From positions 1 through 64,000 of the forward strand of contig VXOG01000114.1 in NCBI GenBank assembly GCA_009840165.1: 64,000 bases of DNA. Reading direction: 5' to 3'. Made by a program: the position numbers and the translations under genes. This DNA comes from Chloroflexota bacterium. GTDB lineage: Bacteria; Chloroflexota; Dehalococcoidia; Lucifugimonadales; UBA3495. The notes under the pieces are model-generated. The model was given only the letters and a program-made list of their open reading frames with translations, had not been told where the DNA came from and did not search any database. Every line of letters starts with the position of its first letter. The stretch's first letter is position 1. Positions 16,793-24,728 of this stretch are shown here, one piece after another.

Positions 16793-19231
16793 TCAGCGCA
16801 ACTGCACCACCGTCACCCCCGCCGCGCTGCCGCCCTCGCCCGGCTCGGTGGTTGCTACCAGCGGATGCCCGGTCAGGTATTCGCGGATGGCGCGGCGCAA
16901 CGCCCCCGTGCCCTTGCCGTGGACGATCTTGAGCGACGTCATGCCCTCCAGCGCGGCGTCGTCAAGCAGTGAGTCAATGATGTTGAGCGCCTCGTCCACC
17001 CGGTAGCCGTGCAGGTTCACCTCCGGGCTCAGCGTGCGCTTGGCCTCCGGGCGGCGATACACCACGCCGGCCTGCTCGGCGGCGGGATGCACCCGCTCAG
17101 CCGCCCGGTCAAGCTGGTACACGGGCAATCGGGCGCGCATACTGCCGATGACGACCTCGATCTCCTGCTGCTCGTTGGGCGGCGAGACAACCTCCACCGG
17201 ACGGGACACGCCGCGGATGTACACCCGGTCTCCCACGTGCAGGTCGTGATACCAGGGCGGACGCTCCACCGGGATCGGCGCCCATTCCGGCGACACCACC
17301 TCCCGCTGTGCCTCCGCCAGCCGCTCCCGCTCCGCCTGCAAATCGACGTCCGAGCGTTGGGCGTCCCGGCCGGCAACGGCCTGCCGATCCTGCTCCCGCC
17401 GCAGCGAACGTTCCGCCTGCCGTATGCGTCCGGCGACTTCTGCGATTTCCTCGGCAAGCTCGCGCCGGGCATCCTCCACCAATTGGGCCTTGGTATCCTC
17501 CACCGCCTCCAGACGTTCGGCAATCTCCTGCTCCTGCCGCCGCGCGTCGGCCAGGGCGCGCTCCGCCTGCTGACGCAGTTCGGACACGGTGAGCCGTTCC
17601 TCCTGCAATTCCTGCAACAGTCGGTCGGCCTGCACGTGGGACGGCTCCAGGTGCGTCTGCGCGCCGGCGATTACGGTCTCGGGCAGGCCCAGCCGGGAAG
17701 CGATGGTCAGGGCGTAGCTGCGGCCCGGCACCCCGTGAGTCAGCCGGTACGTCGGCTCCAGCGTGCGCGGGTTCAGGTCAACGCTGGCGTTCACCATGCC
17801 GGGCTCTTCCTGGGCCAGGCGCGCCACGTTGCGGTGATGGGTCGTCGCCACCACCGTCGCGCCGCAGTCCCGCAGGTGCGACAGCAGGGCGATGGCCAGG
17901 GCCGAACCCTCCTCCGGGTCGGTGGCCGAACCCAGCTCGTCGATCAGCACCAGCGAGTGCGGGGTGACCACGTCCAGGATGCGCTGGATGTTGCGGATGT
18001 GGCTGCTGAACGTGGACAGCGATTCAAAGATGCTCTGCTGGTCGCCGATGTCGGCGTAGATGCCGTCGAACAGCGGCAGGTCGGCCTCGTTGGCCGGCAC
18101 CTGGAGGCCGGCGTGGGCCATCATCGCCAGCAGCCCGACGGTCTTGAGCGCAACCGTCTTGCCGCCGGCGTTGGGGCCGGTGATGAGCAGCACCGGATGG
18201 TCGGCGTCGATGCTGATGGTGGTGGGTACCACCTCTCCGGTGAGCAGCGGATGGCGCGCGCCGCCCAGATGCAGCCGCCTCGGCTCATCCGAGTCAAGTA
18301 GGCTGGGAGGAACGGCCCGCAGGCTGGCGGCGTAGCGACCCTTGGCCACCGCCAGGTCCAGGCGTCCCAGCAGGTGGGACATCAGGTTGATGTCCTCGGC
18401 GTAGCGGCCCACCAGTGATGACAACTGCCGCAGCACCCGTTCCTCCTCGCGCTGTTCGGCCAGGCGAGTCTCCCGCCAGCGGTTGCCCAGGTCAATCGCC
18501 GGCATCGGCTCCACGAACACGGTGGCGCCGCTGTCGGATACGTCGTGAACGATGCCGGGAGCCTGCCCCTTGAAGTCGTTCTTTACCAGCAGCACCATGC
18601 GCCCGTTGCGCTCGGTCACGATGTTTTCCTGCGCCACGCCGGAACGCTGGTAGCGGCGCAGCATCCGCTGCATCACGTCGTTGAGCGCGGAGTACGACGA
18701 GCGGGATTCCCGGCGCAGGCGGGACAGCTCGGGCGTTGCGTTGTCCAGCACCTCACCGGCGGGGCCGATGGCGTGATTCACCGCGCTTTCCAGATCGGGC
18801 AGGTCGGGCAGGTTCTGGGTAACGGCGGCCAGGATGGGCAGGTCTTCTCGATGGGACAGCGCGTTGCGATTCCAGCGGGCGGCGGCGGCCAGTGCCCCGA
18901 TGTTGCGCAGTTCCTCGCCGGTCAGAACGCCGCCCAGCATGGCGCGATGCACGGCGGGACGCAGGTCGTCAGTGGGGCCAAGTTCCAGGGATGCGGCGGT
19001 GTCCAGCAGGCGGCGCGCCTCGGCAGTTTCCTGCTGGCGCACGGCCACGTCGCGCGCATCAGCGGAGGGAGCGAGTTCAGCGGCGGCCTCTGCGCCAACG
19101 GCGGTGCGGGTAGCAGCGGCCAGCTGCCCGCGTATTTCGTCAAATTCCAGCAGCCCCAGCGCACGCCGGAAGCTGCCGCCGGATTCTGCATCGGTAGGTG
19201 TGGGTTGCTCGTCCGCCAAAGTCATAGTCAT
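16793..19231 (-). CDS. mutS2: MutS2, Smr-domain ATPase
   Basis: An 812-residue MutS2. Walker A is GPNAGGKT (about residue 350) and Walker B is LVLIDELGSATDP. A long coiled-coil region rich in E/R/A follows. The last ~75 residues are an Smr domain with VNLHGYRVDEA and IVHGKGTGALR. MutS2 was first described as an anti-recombination endonuclease; in Bacillus subtilis it also senses collided ribosomes and splits them. A -10 element lies only 7 bases before the ATG, so its mRNA may be leaderless. A Vms1-type peptidyl-tRNA hydrolase is encoded upstream beyond a TA pair. Confidence 0.93.
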   Translation of the reverse strand: MTMTLADEQPTPTDAESGGSFRRALGLLEFDEIRGQLAAATRTAVGAEAAAELAPSADARDVAVRQQETAEARRLLDTAASLELGPTDDLRPAVHRAMLGGVLTGEELRNIGALAAAARWNRNALSHREDLPILAAVTQNLPDLPDLESAVNHAIGPAGEVLDNATPELSRLRRESRSSYSALNDVMQRMLRRYQRSGVAQENIVTERNGRMVLLVKNDFKGQAPGIVHDVSDSGATVFVEPMPAIDLGNRWRETRLAEQREEERVLRQLSSLVGRYAEDINLMSHLLGRLDLAVAKGRYAASLRAVPPSLLDSDEPRRLHLGGARHPLLTGEVVPTTISIDADHPVLLITGPNAGGKTVALKTVGLLAMMAHAGLQVPANEADLPLFDGIYADIGDQQSIFESLSTFSSHIRNIQRILDVVTPHSLVLIDELGSATDPEEGSALAIALLSHLRDCGATVVATTHHRNVARLAQEEPGMVNASVDLNPRTLEPTYRLTHGVPGRSYALTIASRLGLPETVIAGAQTHLEPSHVQADRLLQELQEERLTVSELRQQAERALADARRQEQEIAERLEAVEDTKAQLVEDARRELAEEIAEVAGRIRQAERSLRREQDRQAVAGRDAQRSDVDLQAERERLAEAQREVVSPEWAPIPVERPPWYHDLHVGDRVYIRGVSRPVEVVSPPNEQQEIEVVIGSMRARLPVYQLDRAAERVHPAAEQAGVVYRRPEAKRTLSPEVNLHGYRVDEALNIIDSLLDDAALEGMTSLKIVHGKGTGALRRAIREYLTGHPLVATTEPGEGGSAAGVTVVQLR

Positions 19232-19238
19232 GCGCGGA

Positions 19239-19266
19239 ATTATAGCATTGGAGGGCTGACGAGCAA
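19239..19266 (-). promoter_or_regulatory. mutS2 promoter, probably leaderless
   Basis: Extended -10 TGCTATAAT, with TATAAT at 19244-19239 on the minus strand and a TTGCTC -35-like box 16 bases upstream. Only 7 bases separate the -10 from the ATG at 19231, so transcription would start at or next to the start codon. Confidence 0.55.
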
Positions 19267-19270
19267 GCCA

Positions 19271-19561
19271 TTATGCCAGCCCGAGCTCGCTGTGAGAGCC
19301 AAGACGCGCGAGTTCCAAAATGTCGTTCCCGATCTTGCGATAAAGCAAAACGAGATCAAACCGGATGTAGCAATTGCGGTAGCCTTCCCAATTACCAGTC
19401 ATAGCGTGGTCGCGGTGGCGGAGTGGCAGCGTTTGGTCTGTGGACGGTAAATCCAAAACTCGCTGTAGGTTGTCCTCCAACGTCGCGCGATGCCGGCCTC
19501 TCATTTCTCGCCGGTAATCGCGTCTGAACGACCTGCGTAAATTAGTCGTCCTCATCGTCAT
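19271..19561 (-). CDS. YafQ/RelE-family mRNA interferase toxin
   Basis: A 96-residue basic protein with the YafQ pattern: FRRDYRREMRGR at the N-terminus, LPLRHRDHAMTGNWEGYRNCYIRFDLVLLYR in the middle (given here in parts as LPLRHRDHAMTG and the strand FDLVLLYRK), and LARLGSHSELG at the end, which carries the conserved C-terminal histidine. YafQ cleaves mRNA in the ribosome. It overlaps the 3' end of the RelB/DinJ-like gene by 20 bases, the usual antitoxin-first layout. Confidence 0.85.
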   Translation of the reverse strand: MTMRTTNLRRSFRRDYRREMRGRHRATLEDNLQRVLDLPSTDQTLPLRHRDHAMTGNWEGYRNCYIRFDLVLLYRKIGNDILELARLGSHSELGLA

Positions 19562-19823
19562 CGGCGTTCAGATAGGCCATCAAGTCGGCAACGTTGTCAA
19601 AACTGATCACATCATCGCCTCTCTCCAACGCCTCCATCGCCGCTATCGTCTCCGCGTTGGGTATGATGCAGTCGAAGGGCAGTTCTCTGTTGATGGCGGT
19701 GTGCTGTAGCATCAGACGGAAGGCGTCGGAGACGGTGAAGGCGTGGCACTTCAGCACTGCCTTTACTTCGTCCCACGTCTGTTGGTCAATGGTGGCGCTG
19801 GCGCTGATTTTGATGTCGCTCAT
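19542..19823 (-). CDS. RelB/DinJ-family antitoxin
   Basis: A 93-residue protein starting at MSDIKISASATIDQQTW, a ribbon-helix-helix N-terminus as in RelB/DinJ (FTVSDAFRLMLQH is the helix pair). The acidic C-terminal tail ends DDDEDD and would wrap the toxin. The ATG at 19844 is an alternative but adds residues not typical for the family. It partners the YafQ-like gene downstream and probably represses the operon through its RHH domain. Confidence 0.85.
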   Translation of the reverse strand: MSDIKISASATIDQQTWDEVKAVLKCHAFTVSDAFRLMLQHTAINRELPFDCIIPNAETIAAMEALERGDDVISFDNVADLMAYLNADDDEDD

Positions 19824-19873
19824 AATCCTCGACTCCCCGATCATCTCATCCTGTCATACCAGTATATCCGACC

Positions 19874-20683
19874 TCAGCCGTCCCACTTCAACGGATAAGC
19901 GCGGCACTGGTATAGCATCGCGCCCACCTGATCCAGCGCGGCCCGGTTCGGCTCGCGCACGTCCAGCCGGCCCGGCAGTGTGATGGATGCCAGCCGGCCC
20001 AGCATGTCGCACTCCTTGACAAATCCGTTGACGGTGGCGGCCTCGCCGCCGAGGGCCACGTAGTCCAGCCGGTCGAGCCATGGCTGCCACTGCCGTTCCA
20101 GAACGCCAGCCGCCTCCACGTACAGCCGGTGTATCTGGTTTTCGCGCACACGCCGGAACCGCTGCTGGGACGTGCCGCCGGCGTGGTGCCGGCTCTTCAC
20201 GTAGCGAGTGTCCGTCTTGGAGACAGCCAGCTGTTGCCCCTCGTACACCGCGATGGCGTAACGACCCAGCCGCACCAGCGCGACGCCCACGATGAAACAT
20301 GATGCCAGCAGCGCGCGCAACGGCTGGTCGTTGATGCCATTGTCCAGGGCCGTCGCATCCATCGGAAACGGCGGCAGTATCGCCAGGCCCGCGTGGCCGA
20401 CGCGAAACGCCACTAGGCCCGTGGATGAACGGAGCAACTGATTGCCAGCGCGCTCCAATGCGTCGATCCACGCCGGGCCGCCCTCTCGCCTCAACAGCCC
20501 CGCAATGGCTGCGCTGTCCGCTGCGATGGTTGACGGCAGATGCAGGGTCGCCGCCGGCGTCCCCGATTCTGCCGACTCGCGCAGTTGGCCCAACACGCGC
20601 TGCATCCGGCGCTCGGACAGGGTTTGCCCGGGGCGGAAGGAGGGGAAAGTATCAGCTCGGTCGGTCAACATGGTGGGCATCAT
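19874..20683 (-). CDS. Vms1/Ankzf1 (VLRF1)-family peptidyl-tRNA hydrolase
   Basis: A 269-residue protein of the bacterial VLRF1 type, related to eukaryotic Vms1/ANKZF1 that releases nascent chains from stalled 60S subunits. The diagnostic catalytic loop is GGTSQQRFRR at residues 169-178; the glutamine acts like the release-factor GGQ glutamine. VALVRLGRYAIAVYEGQQL is the strand pair before it. The ATG at 20671 is an alternative start: TATGAT lies 7 bases before it and could drive a leaderless mRNA. A role in ribosome rescue is inferred from the family. Its position near mutS2 supports that role. Confidence 0.8.
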   Translation of the reverse strand: MMPTMLTDRADTFPSFRPGQTLSERRMQRVLGQLRESAESGTPAATLHLPSTIAADSAAIAGLLRREGGPAWIDALERAGNQLLRSSTGLVAFRVGHAGLAILPPFPMDATALDNGINDQPLRALLASCFIVGVALVRLGRYAIAVYEGQQLAVSKTDTRYVKSRHHAGGTSQQRFRRVRENQIHRLYVEAAGVLERQWQPWLDRLDYVALGGEAATVNGFVKECDMLGRLASITLPGRLDVREPNRAALDQVGAMLYQCRAYPLKWDG

Positions 20684-20738
20684 AACCGATGGGGTAAAGA
20701 AGGCCAGCCTCTGCCCCGGTTTGGATCAGAATGTACAT

Positions 20739-20747
20739 TGCTATAAT
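20739..20747 (+). promoter_or_regulatory. extended -10 promoter of TIR operon
   Basis: TTGCTATAAT (TATAAT at 20742-20747) gives an extended -10 element 52 bases before the first ATG of the two-gene TIR cluster. A weak TTGGAT at 20721 could act as -35. Confidence 0.5.
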
Positions 20748-20799
20748 GACGGCGCAACTCTGTGATTTGTGATTATAGAAACGTGCGGGAGGACGTGAA

Positions 20800-21282
20800 A
20801 TGAATTTTAACTTGCGTACGTCCCTCAACCGGTTCAGCCTTGAGAAAGTGCGGTTGAACCTGCCCGTAGTCGGGCTGGAAATCGACCTTACCCAGGATGA
20901 TCAGGACGCCGCCTGGGAACTCTGCATCGAGATGCTGACCCGGATAGTCACGCAACCGCTGCCGGCCGAGGCAGGGGACGAACTGACGGCGTTGGAAAGC
21001 GTGTATTCCCTGTTCCCAACCACCCGTGAGATTCTACGGGCACGGGGACGAGGAACAATACAATTCAGCAAAGTCGCCATTCCGGTGCTGAATCAGGTGG
21101 TGCGTCCCTTTACCGCCAAATGGCACCGCGAAAGCCTGGCCGGAGCGTTCGATAATGAAGTCAAACGGCGCGAATTCCGCGAAGAACTGGCGACGCTACA
21201 GAAAGACCTGCGCAACTACAACCGGATGCTGGCAGAAATCGCCGGCGTTGAGGACCTCACCGATCTGGAACCGGACACATAA
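20800..21282 (+). CDS. unknown helical protein paired with TIR protein
   Basis: A 160-residue protein with the layout N-terminal strand LPVVGLEIDLT, then a mostly helical body (AAWELCIEMLTRIVTQPL, ALESVYSLFPTTREILR) and a C-terminal helix ELATLQKDLRNYNRMLAEIAG. No catalytic motif or membrane segment is visible. GGGAGGA precedes the ATG. The TIR gene begins 10 bases after its stop, so they form a two-gene operon; this protein may be a regulator, sensor or scaffold for the TIR effector. Family not named with certainty. Confidence 0.65.
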   Translation: MNFNLRTSLNRFSLEKVRLNLPVVGLEIDLTQDDQDAAWELCIEMLTRIVTQPLPAEAGDELTALESVYSLFPTTREILRARGRGTIQFSKVAIPVLNQVVRPFTAKWHRESLAGAFDNEVKRREFREELATLQKDLRNYNRMLAEIAGVEDLTDLEPDT

Positions 21283-21291
21283 GGAACGATA

Positions 21292-21864
21292 ATGCCTGAA
21301 ACCCCGCGACATAAGGTTTTCATCAGCTACTACCATGACGACGACCAGGACTACAAGAACCGTTTTGCCCAAATGATGGAACACAACATCGTCGATAAAT
21401 CGGTTGGAGATGGCGACATTGACGACCAACAAAGGCCTACCGACGACATCTTGCGAATAATTCGGGAAGATTACATAGGGGATGCAACTGTCACTGTAGT
21501 GTTGATAGGCAAACGCACCTGGCAACGCAAATATGTCGATTGGGAAATCAGCGCCAGCCTGAGGGATACACAAGCAAACCCGCGGTGCGGACTGCTGGGC
21601 ATTCTGCTACCCTGCCATCCCAATTACCGTGAGGAATCTTACACTCCACAACTGATACCGCCGCGCTTGGCGGACAATTTGGACGGCAACAGCCCGTTTG
21701 CTGAAATCTACGACTGGCCAGGCGGGAAACACCGTCCCGCCCGCATTCGGGAATGGATACACCAAGCCTATCTGCGTCGCAACAAAAGCCCAGCGCCAAG
21801 CGACGGCAGAGATAGGTTTGCCCGCAACCGAACCGGCAACCCAGCCACCGGCTGGCAAAACTGA
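21292..21864 (+). CDS. TIR-like (MTH538/DUF1863) domain protein
   Basis: A 190-residue protein. Residues 7-20 (HKVFISYYHDDDQD) are the first strand and loop of a TIR domain of the MTH538 type. VTVVLIGKRTWQRKYVDWEI contains the W-E motif of the NAD-processing glutamate. This TIR subtype occurs in ThsB of Thoeris anti-phage defence and in related systems. No ThsA (SIR2/SLOG) gene lies beside it, so this is either another TIR defence system or a signalling pair with the 160-residue protein. The C-terminal ~30 residues are polar and low-complexity. Confidence 0.8.
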   Translation: MPETPRHKVFISYYHDDDQDYKNRFAQMMEHNIVDKSVGDGDIDDQQRPTDDILRIIREDYIGDATVTVVLIGKRTWQRKYVDWEISASLRDTQANPRCGLLGILLPCHPNYREESYTPQLIPPRLADNLDGNSPFAEIYDWPGGKHRPARIREWIHQAYLRRNKSPAPSDGRDRFARNRTGNPATGWQN

Positions 21865-21877
21865 ACAGGACATTGAC

Positions 21878-23017
21878 ATGGTTTCTCACGACCCACCAAC
21901 CAACGACGACAATCTATCCCCCACCGAACGGCAGCAACGCGCTCTGCGCCGGCTGGACGAAGGCCACGCCGCGTTGTTGGAGGCGTTGGCAGGTGTTGGG
22001 CAGGCAGAGGCGTTTTTAGGCTCCCGCTGGTCGGTGTGGGAGGTGATGCAGCACCTGCTCACGGAGAACTTCGTGCAGGCGTTGGAGGAGATCGCATCAG
22101 GTGAACGGGAGATGCTGCCGCCGTTCGACGCGCGCGAAGACCGCATTGCCGCCGACGTGGCCCGCCTGGAAGCCAACTACCAACGGTTCCGTAGTCTCAT
22201 AGTCGGCCTGTCGCCGGCGCAGTTGGACCTGCCGGCCACCCCCTACAATCCCGAAAACAACTACCCCGCCCTGTCGCTGCTCGACCTGATTGAACGCACC
22301 TCCGGACACGAAGGCAATCACGCCCGCCAGGTGGTGGAAACCCGCCGGTTCGTAAATGCCTTCCGTTCGGTGGAGCGGGCGGTAACCATCGCGGGCCTGG
22401 GGACGGGAGACCCTGCATCCGTCCCCATGCAGACACGCGAGATGCTCGCCAACGCTGATTACGTCATCGGATCGCCGGCCGCCCTGTCGGTGGCGAGCCG
22501 CTGGATTCGTTCGGTGCAACTGCCCCTGCACGCCGACAACCGCGCCGAACTGGTCAACCGCCTGGTGCGCGACATTCGCGCCGGCCTCTGGTCCATGGTC
22601 GTTACCCTGGGCGACCCGGCCGAGTCTATGCCTACTTTGATGTCGAATCTCATCGATGCCGTGGGGAACGTGTCCGTCATATCCGCGCCCGGGTTTTACC
22701 GGCTCGCACTGGAGCGGTTGGGACTTTCGCCACTGGACGCCGTTTGCGGCTCCGTGGAACGTATCGATGCCGTTGCGAACCTGTCGGCCTCCGACCGGGC
22801 CGTGGTGCTCTTGGGCGCCGACTATTCCGGAACTTGGCGCGACGCGGCGGTCAGTTTGCAGCAGTCCGGCATCCCCGCCGATACGCTGACCGATCTGGTG
22901 ACCAATATGTCCACCCAGTGCGCCACCATCGCCACGTCCCTGACCGAACTGATCGCCGCGCCGCTGGGGGACACCGCCGCGCCCGTTGACTCGGCACTCA
23001 TACTCCGGCATCACTAA
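21878..23017 (+). CDS. DinB-like domain fused to tetrapyrrole (CbiE-like) methylase domain
   Basis: A 379-residue protein started at ATG 21878 (AGGA upstream). Residues about 15-165 form a DinB-like four-helix bundle (VWEVMQHLLTENF, SGHEGNHARQVVETR). From about 170, VTIAGLGTGDPASVPMQTRE begins a SAM-binding tetrapyrrole methylase fold of the CbiE/CobL type, with VVTLGDPAES as the second SAM loop. I know of no standard architecture joining these two, and no cobalamin gene is nearby. The role is unknown; a thiol-dependent or SAM-dependent transferase is possible. Confidence 0.72.
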   Translation: MVSHDPPTNDDNLSPTERQQRALRRLDEGHAALLEALAGVGQAEAFLGSRWSVWEVMQHLLTENFVQALEEIASGEREMLPPFDAREDRIAADVARLEANYQRFRSLIVGLSPAQLDLPATPYNPENNYPALSLLDLIERTSGHEGNHARQVVETRRFVNAFRSVERAVTIAGLGTGDPASVPMQTREMLANADYVIGSPAALSVASRWIRSVQLPLHADNRAELVNRLVRDIRAGLWSMVVTLGDPAESMPTLMSNLIDAVGNVSVISAPGFYRLALERLGLSPLDAVCGSVERIDAVANLSASDRAVVLLGADYSGTWRDAAVSLQQSGIPADTLTDLVTNMSTQCATIATSLTELIAAPLGDTAAPVDSALILRHH

Positions 23018-23038
23018 CGCCCTCCCTGCACTGCTAAC

Positions 23039-23065
23039 GTCATTCCCGCGAAAGCGGGAATCCAG
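23039..23065. repeat. palindromic repeat, family B
   Basis: CATTCCCGCGAAAGCGGGAAT followed by CCAGT, between the DinB fusion gene and the GarR-like gene. Confidence 0.8.
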
Positions 23066-23129
23066 TATGATACATCCAGCAAACAACAGCCAGCCGGACA
23101 GACTGCCGCCTGGCAACGGAGGAAACACA

Positions 23130-24026
23130 ATGGCAGAGCGGATTGGATTCGTCGGGCTGGGAATCATGGGCAAGCCCATGGCCCGCAACCTGATGGCAGC
23201 CGGCTACGAGTTGACGGTTTATGACATCGTGGGCGAGCCGGTGGAAGAGCTGGCCACGGAGGGTGCGACCGCGGCATCCTCGCCGGCCGGCGCGGCGGCG
23301 GGCAACGTCCGCACCATCACCATGCTGCCCGACTCGGCCGACTCCGAGCGGGCCATCCTCGGCCCCGAGGGTGTGCTGGAAGGCGCGGAACCCGGCTCGG
23401 TCATCATCGACATGAGCAGCATCGCCCCGTCCATGTCCCAGAAGATCGGCATGGCCTGCGACGTGAAGGGCGTGAAGTTCCTCGACGCGCCCGTGAGCGG
23501 CGGCGAGCCGGGCGCTATCGCCGGCACCCTGGCCGTCATGGTGGGCGGCGACGAGGCGGTGTTCGACGACTGCAAGGCCGTGCTGGACGTCGTGGGCGGC
23601 AACGTGGTGCTCACCGGCGACGTCGGAGCCGGTAACATCACCAAGCTCGCCAACCAGATCATCGTCGCCGCCAACATCGAGGCCCTCAGCGAGGCGATGG
23701 TGCTGGCTCAGAAGGCAGGCGTCGATCCCGAGCGTGTCTTCAACGCCATCCGCGGCGGTCTGGCCGGCAGCGCCGTTATGGAAGCCAAGGCCCCCATGAT
23801 GCTGGACCGCAACTTCCGCGCCGGGTTCCGCATCCGCCTGCACCAGAAGGACCTGCGCAACGTGCTGCAAACCGCCGGCGAGCTCAACGTGCCGCTGCCC
23901 GTAACGGCGTTGGTGCAGCAGATGCTCGGCTCGCTCATCAACGACGGCGAGCAGGATGCAGACCACTCGGCCATCCTGCACTTCATCGAGCAACTGGCCG
24001 GCGTGGAGGTGACGCGCGGCGGCTGA
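23130..24026 (+). CDS. 2-hydroxy-3-oxopropionate reductase / beta-hydroxyacid dehydrogenase
   Basis: A 298-residue NAD(P)-dependent enzyme of the GarR/HIBADH family. The dinucleotide motif is GFVGLGIMGKPMARNLM at the N-terminus, the substrate motif is DAPVSGGEPGAIAGTL, and the catalytic lysine lies in ITKLANQIIV. The C-terminal all-helical domain ends with a KDLRNVLQTAGELNVPLP block typical of tartronate-semialdehyde reductase. The start at 23130 follows GGAGGAAACAC; the longer frame upstream runs through a family B repeat. Confidence 0.88.
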   Translation: MAERIGFVGLGIMGKPMARNLMAAGYELTVYDIVGEPVEELATEGATAASSPAGAAAGNVRTITMLPDSADSERAILGPEGVLEGAEPGSVIIDMSSIAPSMSQKIGMACDVKGVKFLDAPVSGGEPGAIAGTLAVMVGGDEAVFDDCKAVLDVVGGNVVLTGDVGAGNITKLANQIIVAANIEALSEAMVLAQKAGVDPERVFNAIRGGLAGSAVMEAKAPMMLDRNFRAGFRIRLHQKDLRNVLQTAGELNVPLPVTALVQQMLGSLINDGEQDADHSAILHFIEQLAGVEVTRGG

Positions 24027-24032
24027 CGATTC

Positions 24033-24728
24033 ATGTGGCACAGCGCCCGGCAATGGGTGGGCGATTTTGCGTCGGATTGGGCCGTCCCGATCTGTATGGG
24101 TCTTGCCATCGGAGTAGCAGTATGGCTGGTATGGCATTTCACCAAACCGGAGTGTACGGCGACCGCAGCGGCTAATGGATTGTGCAATCCGGGCATCGTC
24201 GCCCGTTACATCACCGTGGAAATCCTTCTGCAATCCGGAGGCGCCGCGCTGGCCGCGGGCGCGCTCAAAGGGGGTTACGACAGGTATATGATGCGCAATA
24301 TGCTAAACCAGGAACGGGAAAAGGTGGAGCAGGAACGGGAAGCGCGACAACAGGCAGAACTGGAGTTGGCCGAAGCGCGCAAGCGAAACGAAGAAAACAC
24401 CGCCAGATTAATTACGCTACGAGAAGAAGCGCTCCGTCAGACGGAAGCGGCTCGGGAGGAAGCCTACCGACAAGCCAACTCAGACCGGGAAGAAGCTCGC
24501 CGGCAAGCAATCGCCGAGCGAGAAGAGGCCCGCCGTCAGGCCAATGCTGACCGGGAAGAAACCGCCCGCATGTTTGCCCAAATCCTGAACGAAATGCGCG
24601 AGGAACGGCGGGAGGCGGCTGAAGAACGCCGTCAGAATGTCGCCACCCAGCAGGCCCTACTCGACACCATAGTCCGGTTGGCACAGCAGCAGAACGGCAA
24701 CGGCCACTCTGAGAACTCCGACGCCTAA
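24033..24728 (+). CDS. membrane-anchored coiled-coil protein
   Basis: A 231-residue protein. One hydrophobic helix (VPICMGLAIGVAVWLVW, about residues 18-36) and a weaker second one (SGGAALAAGAL) are followed by about 150 residues of charged coiled coil with repeated REEARRQA units (about residues 145-175). It follows the reductase by 6 bases. The layout recalls the protein encoded at 56701-57132, so the genome uses this design more than once. No enzymatic motif. Confidence 0.6.
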   Translation: MWHSARQWVGDFASDWAVPICMGLAIGVAVWLVWHFTKPECTATAAANGLCNPGIVARYITVEILLQSGGAALAAGALKGGYDRYMMRNMLNQEREKVEQEREARQQAELELAEARKRNEENTARLITLREEALRQTEAAREEAYRQANSDREEARRQAIAEREEARRQANADREETARMFAQILNEMREERREAAEERRQNVATQQALLDTIVRLAQQQNGNGHSENSDA

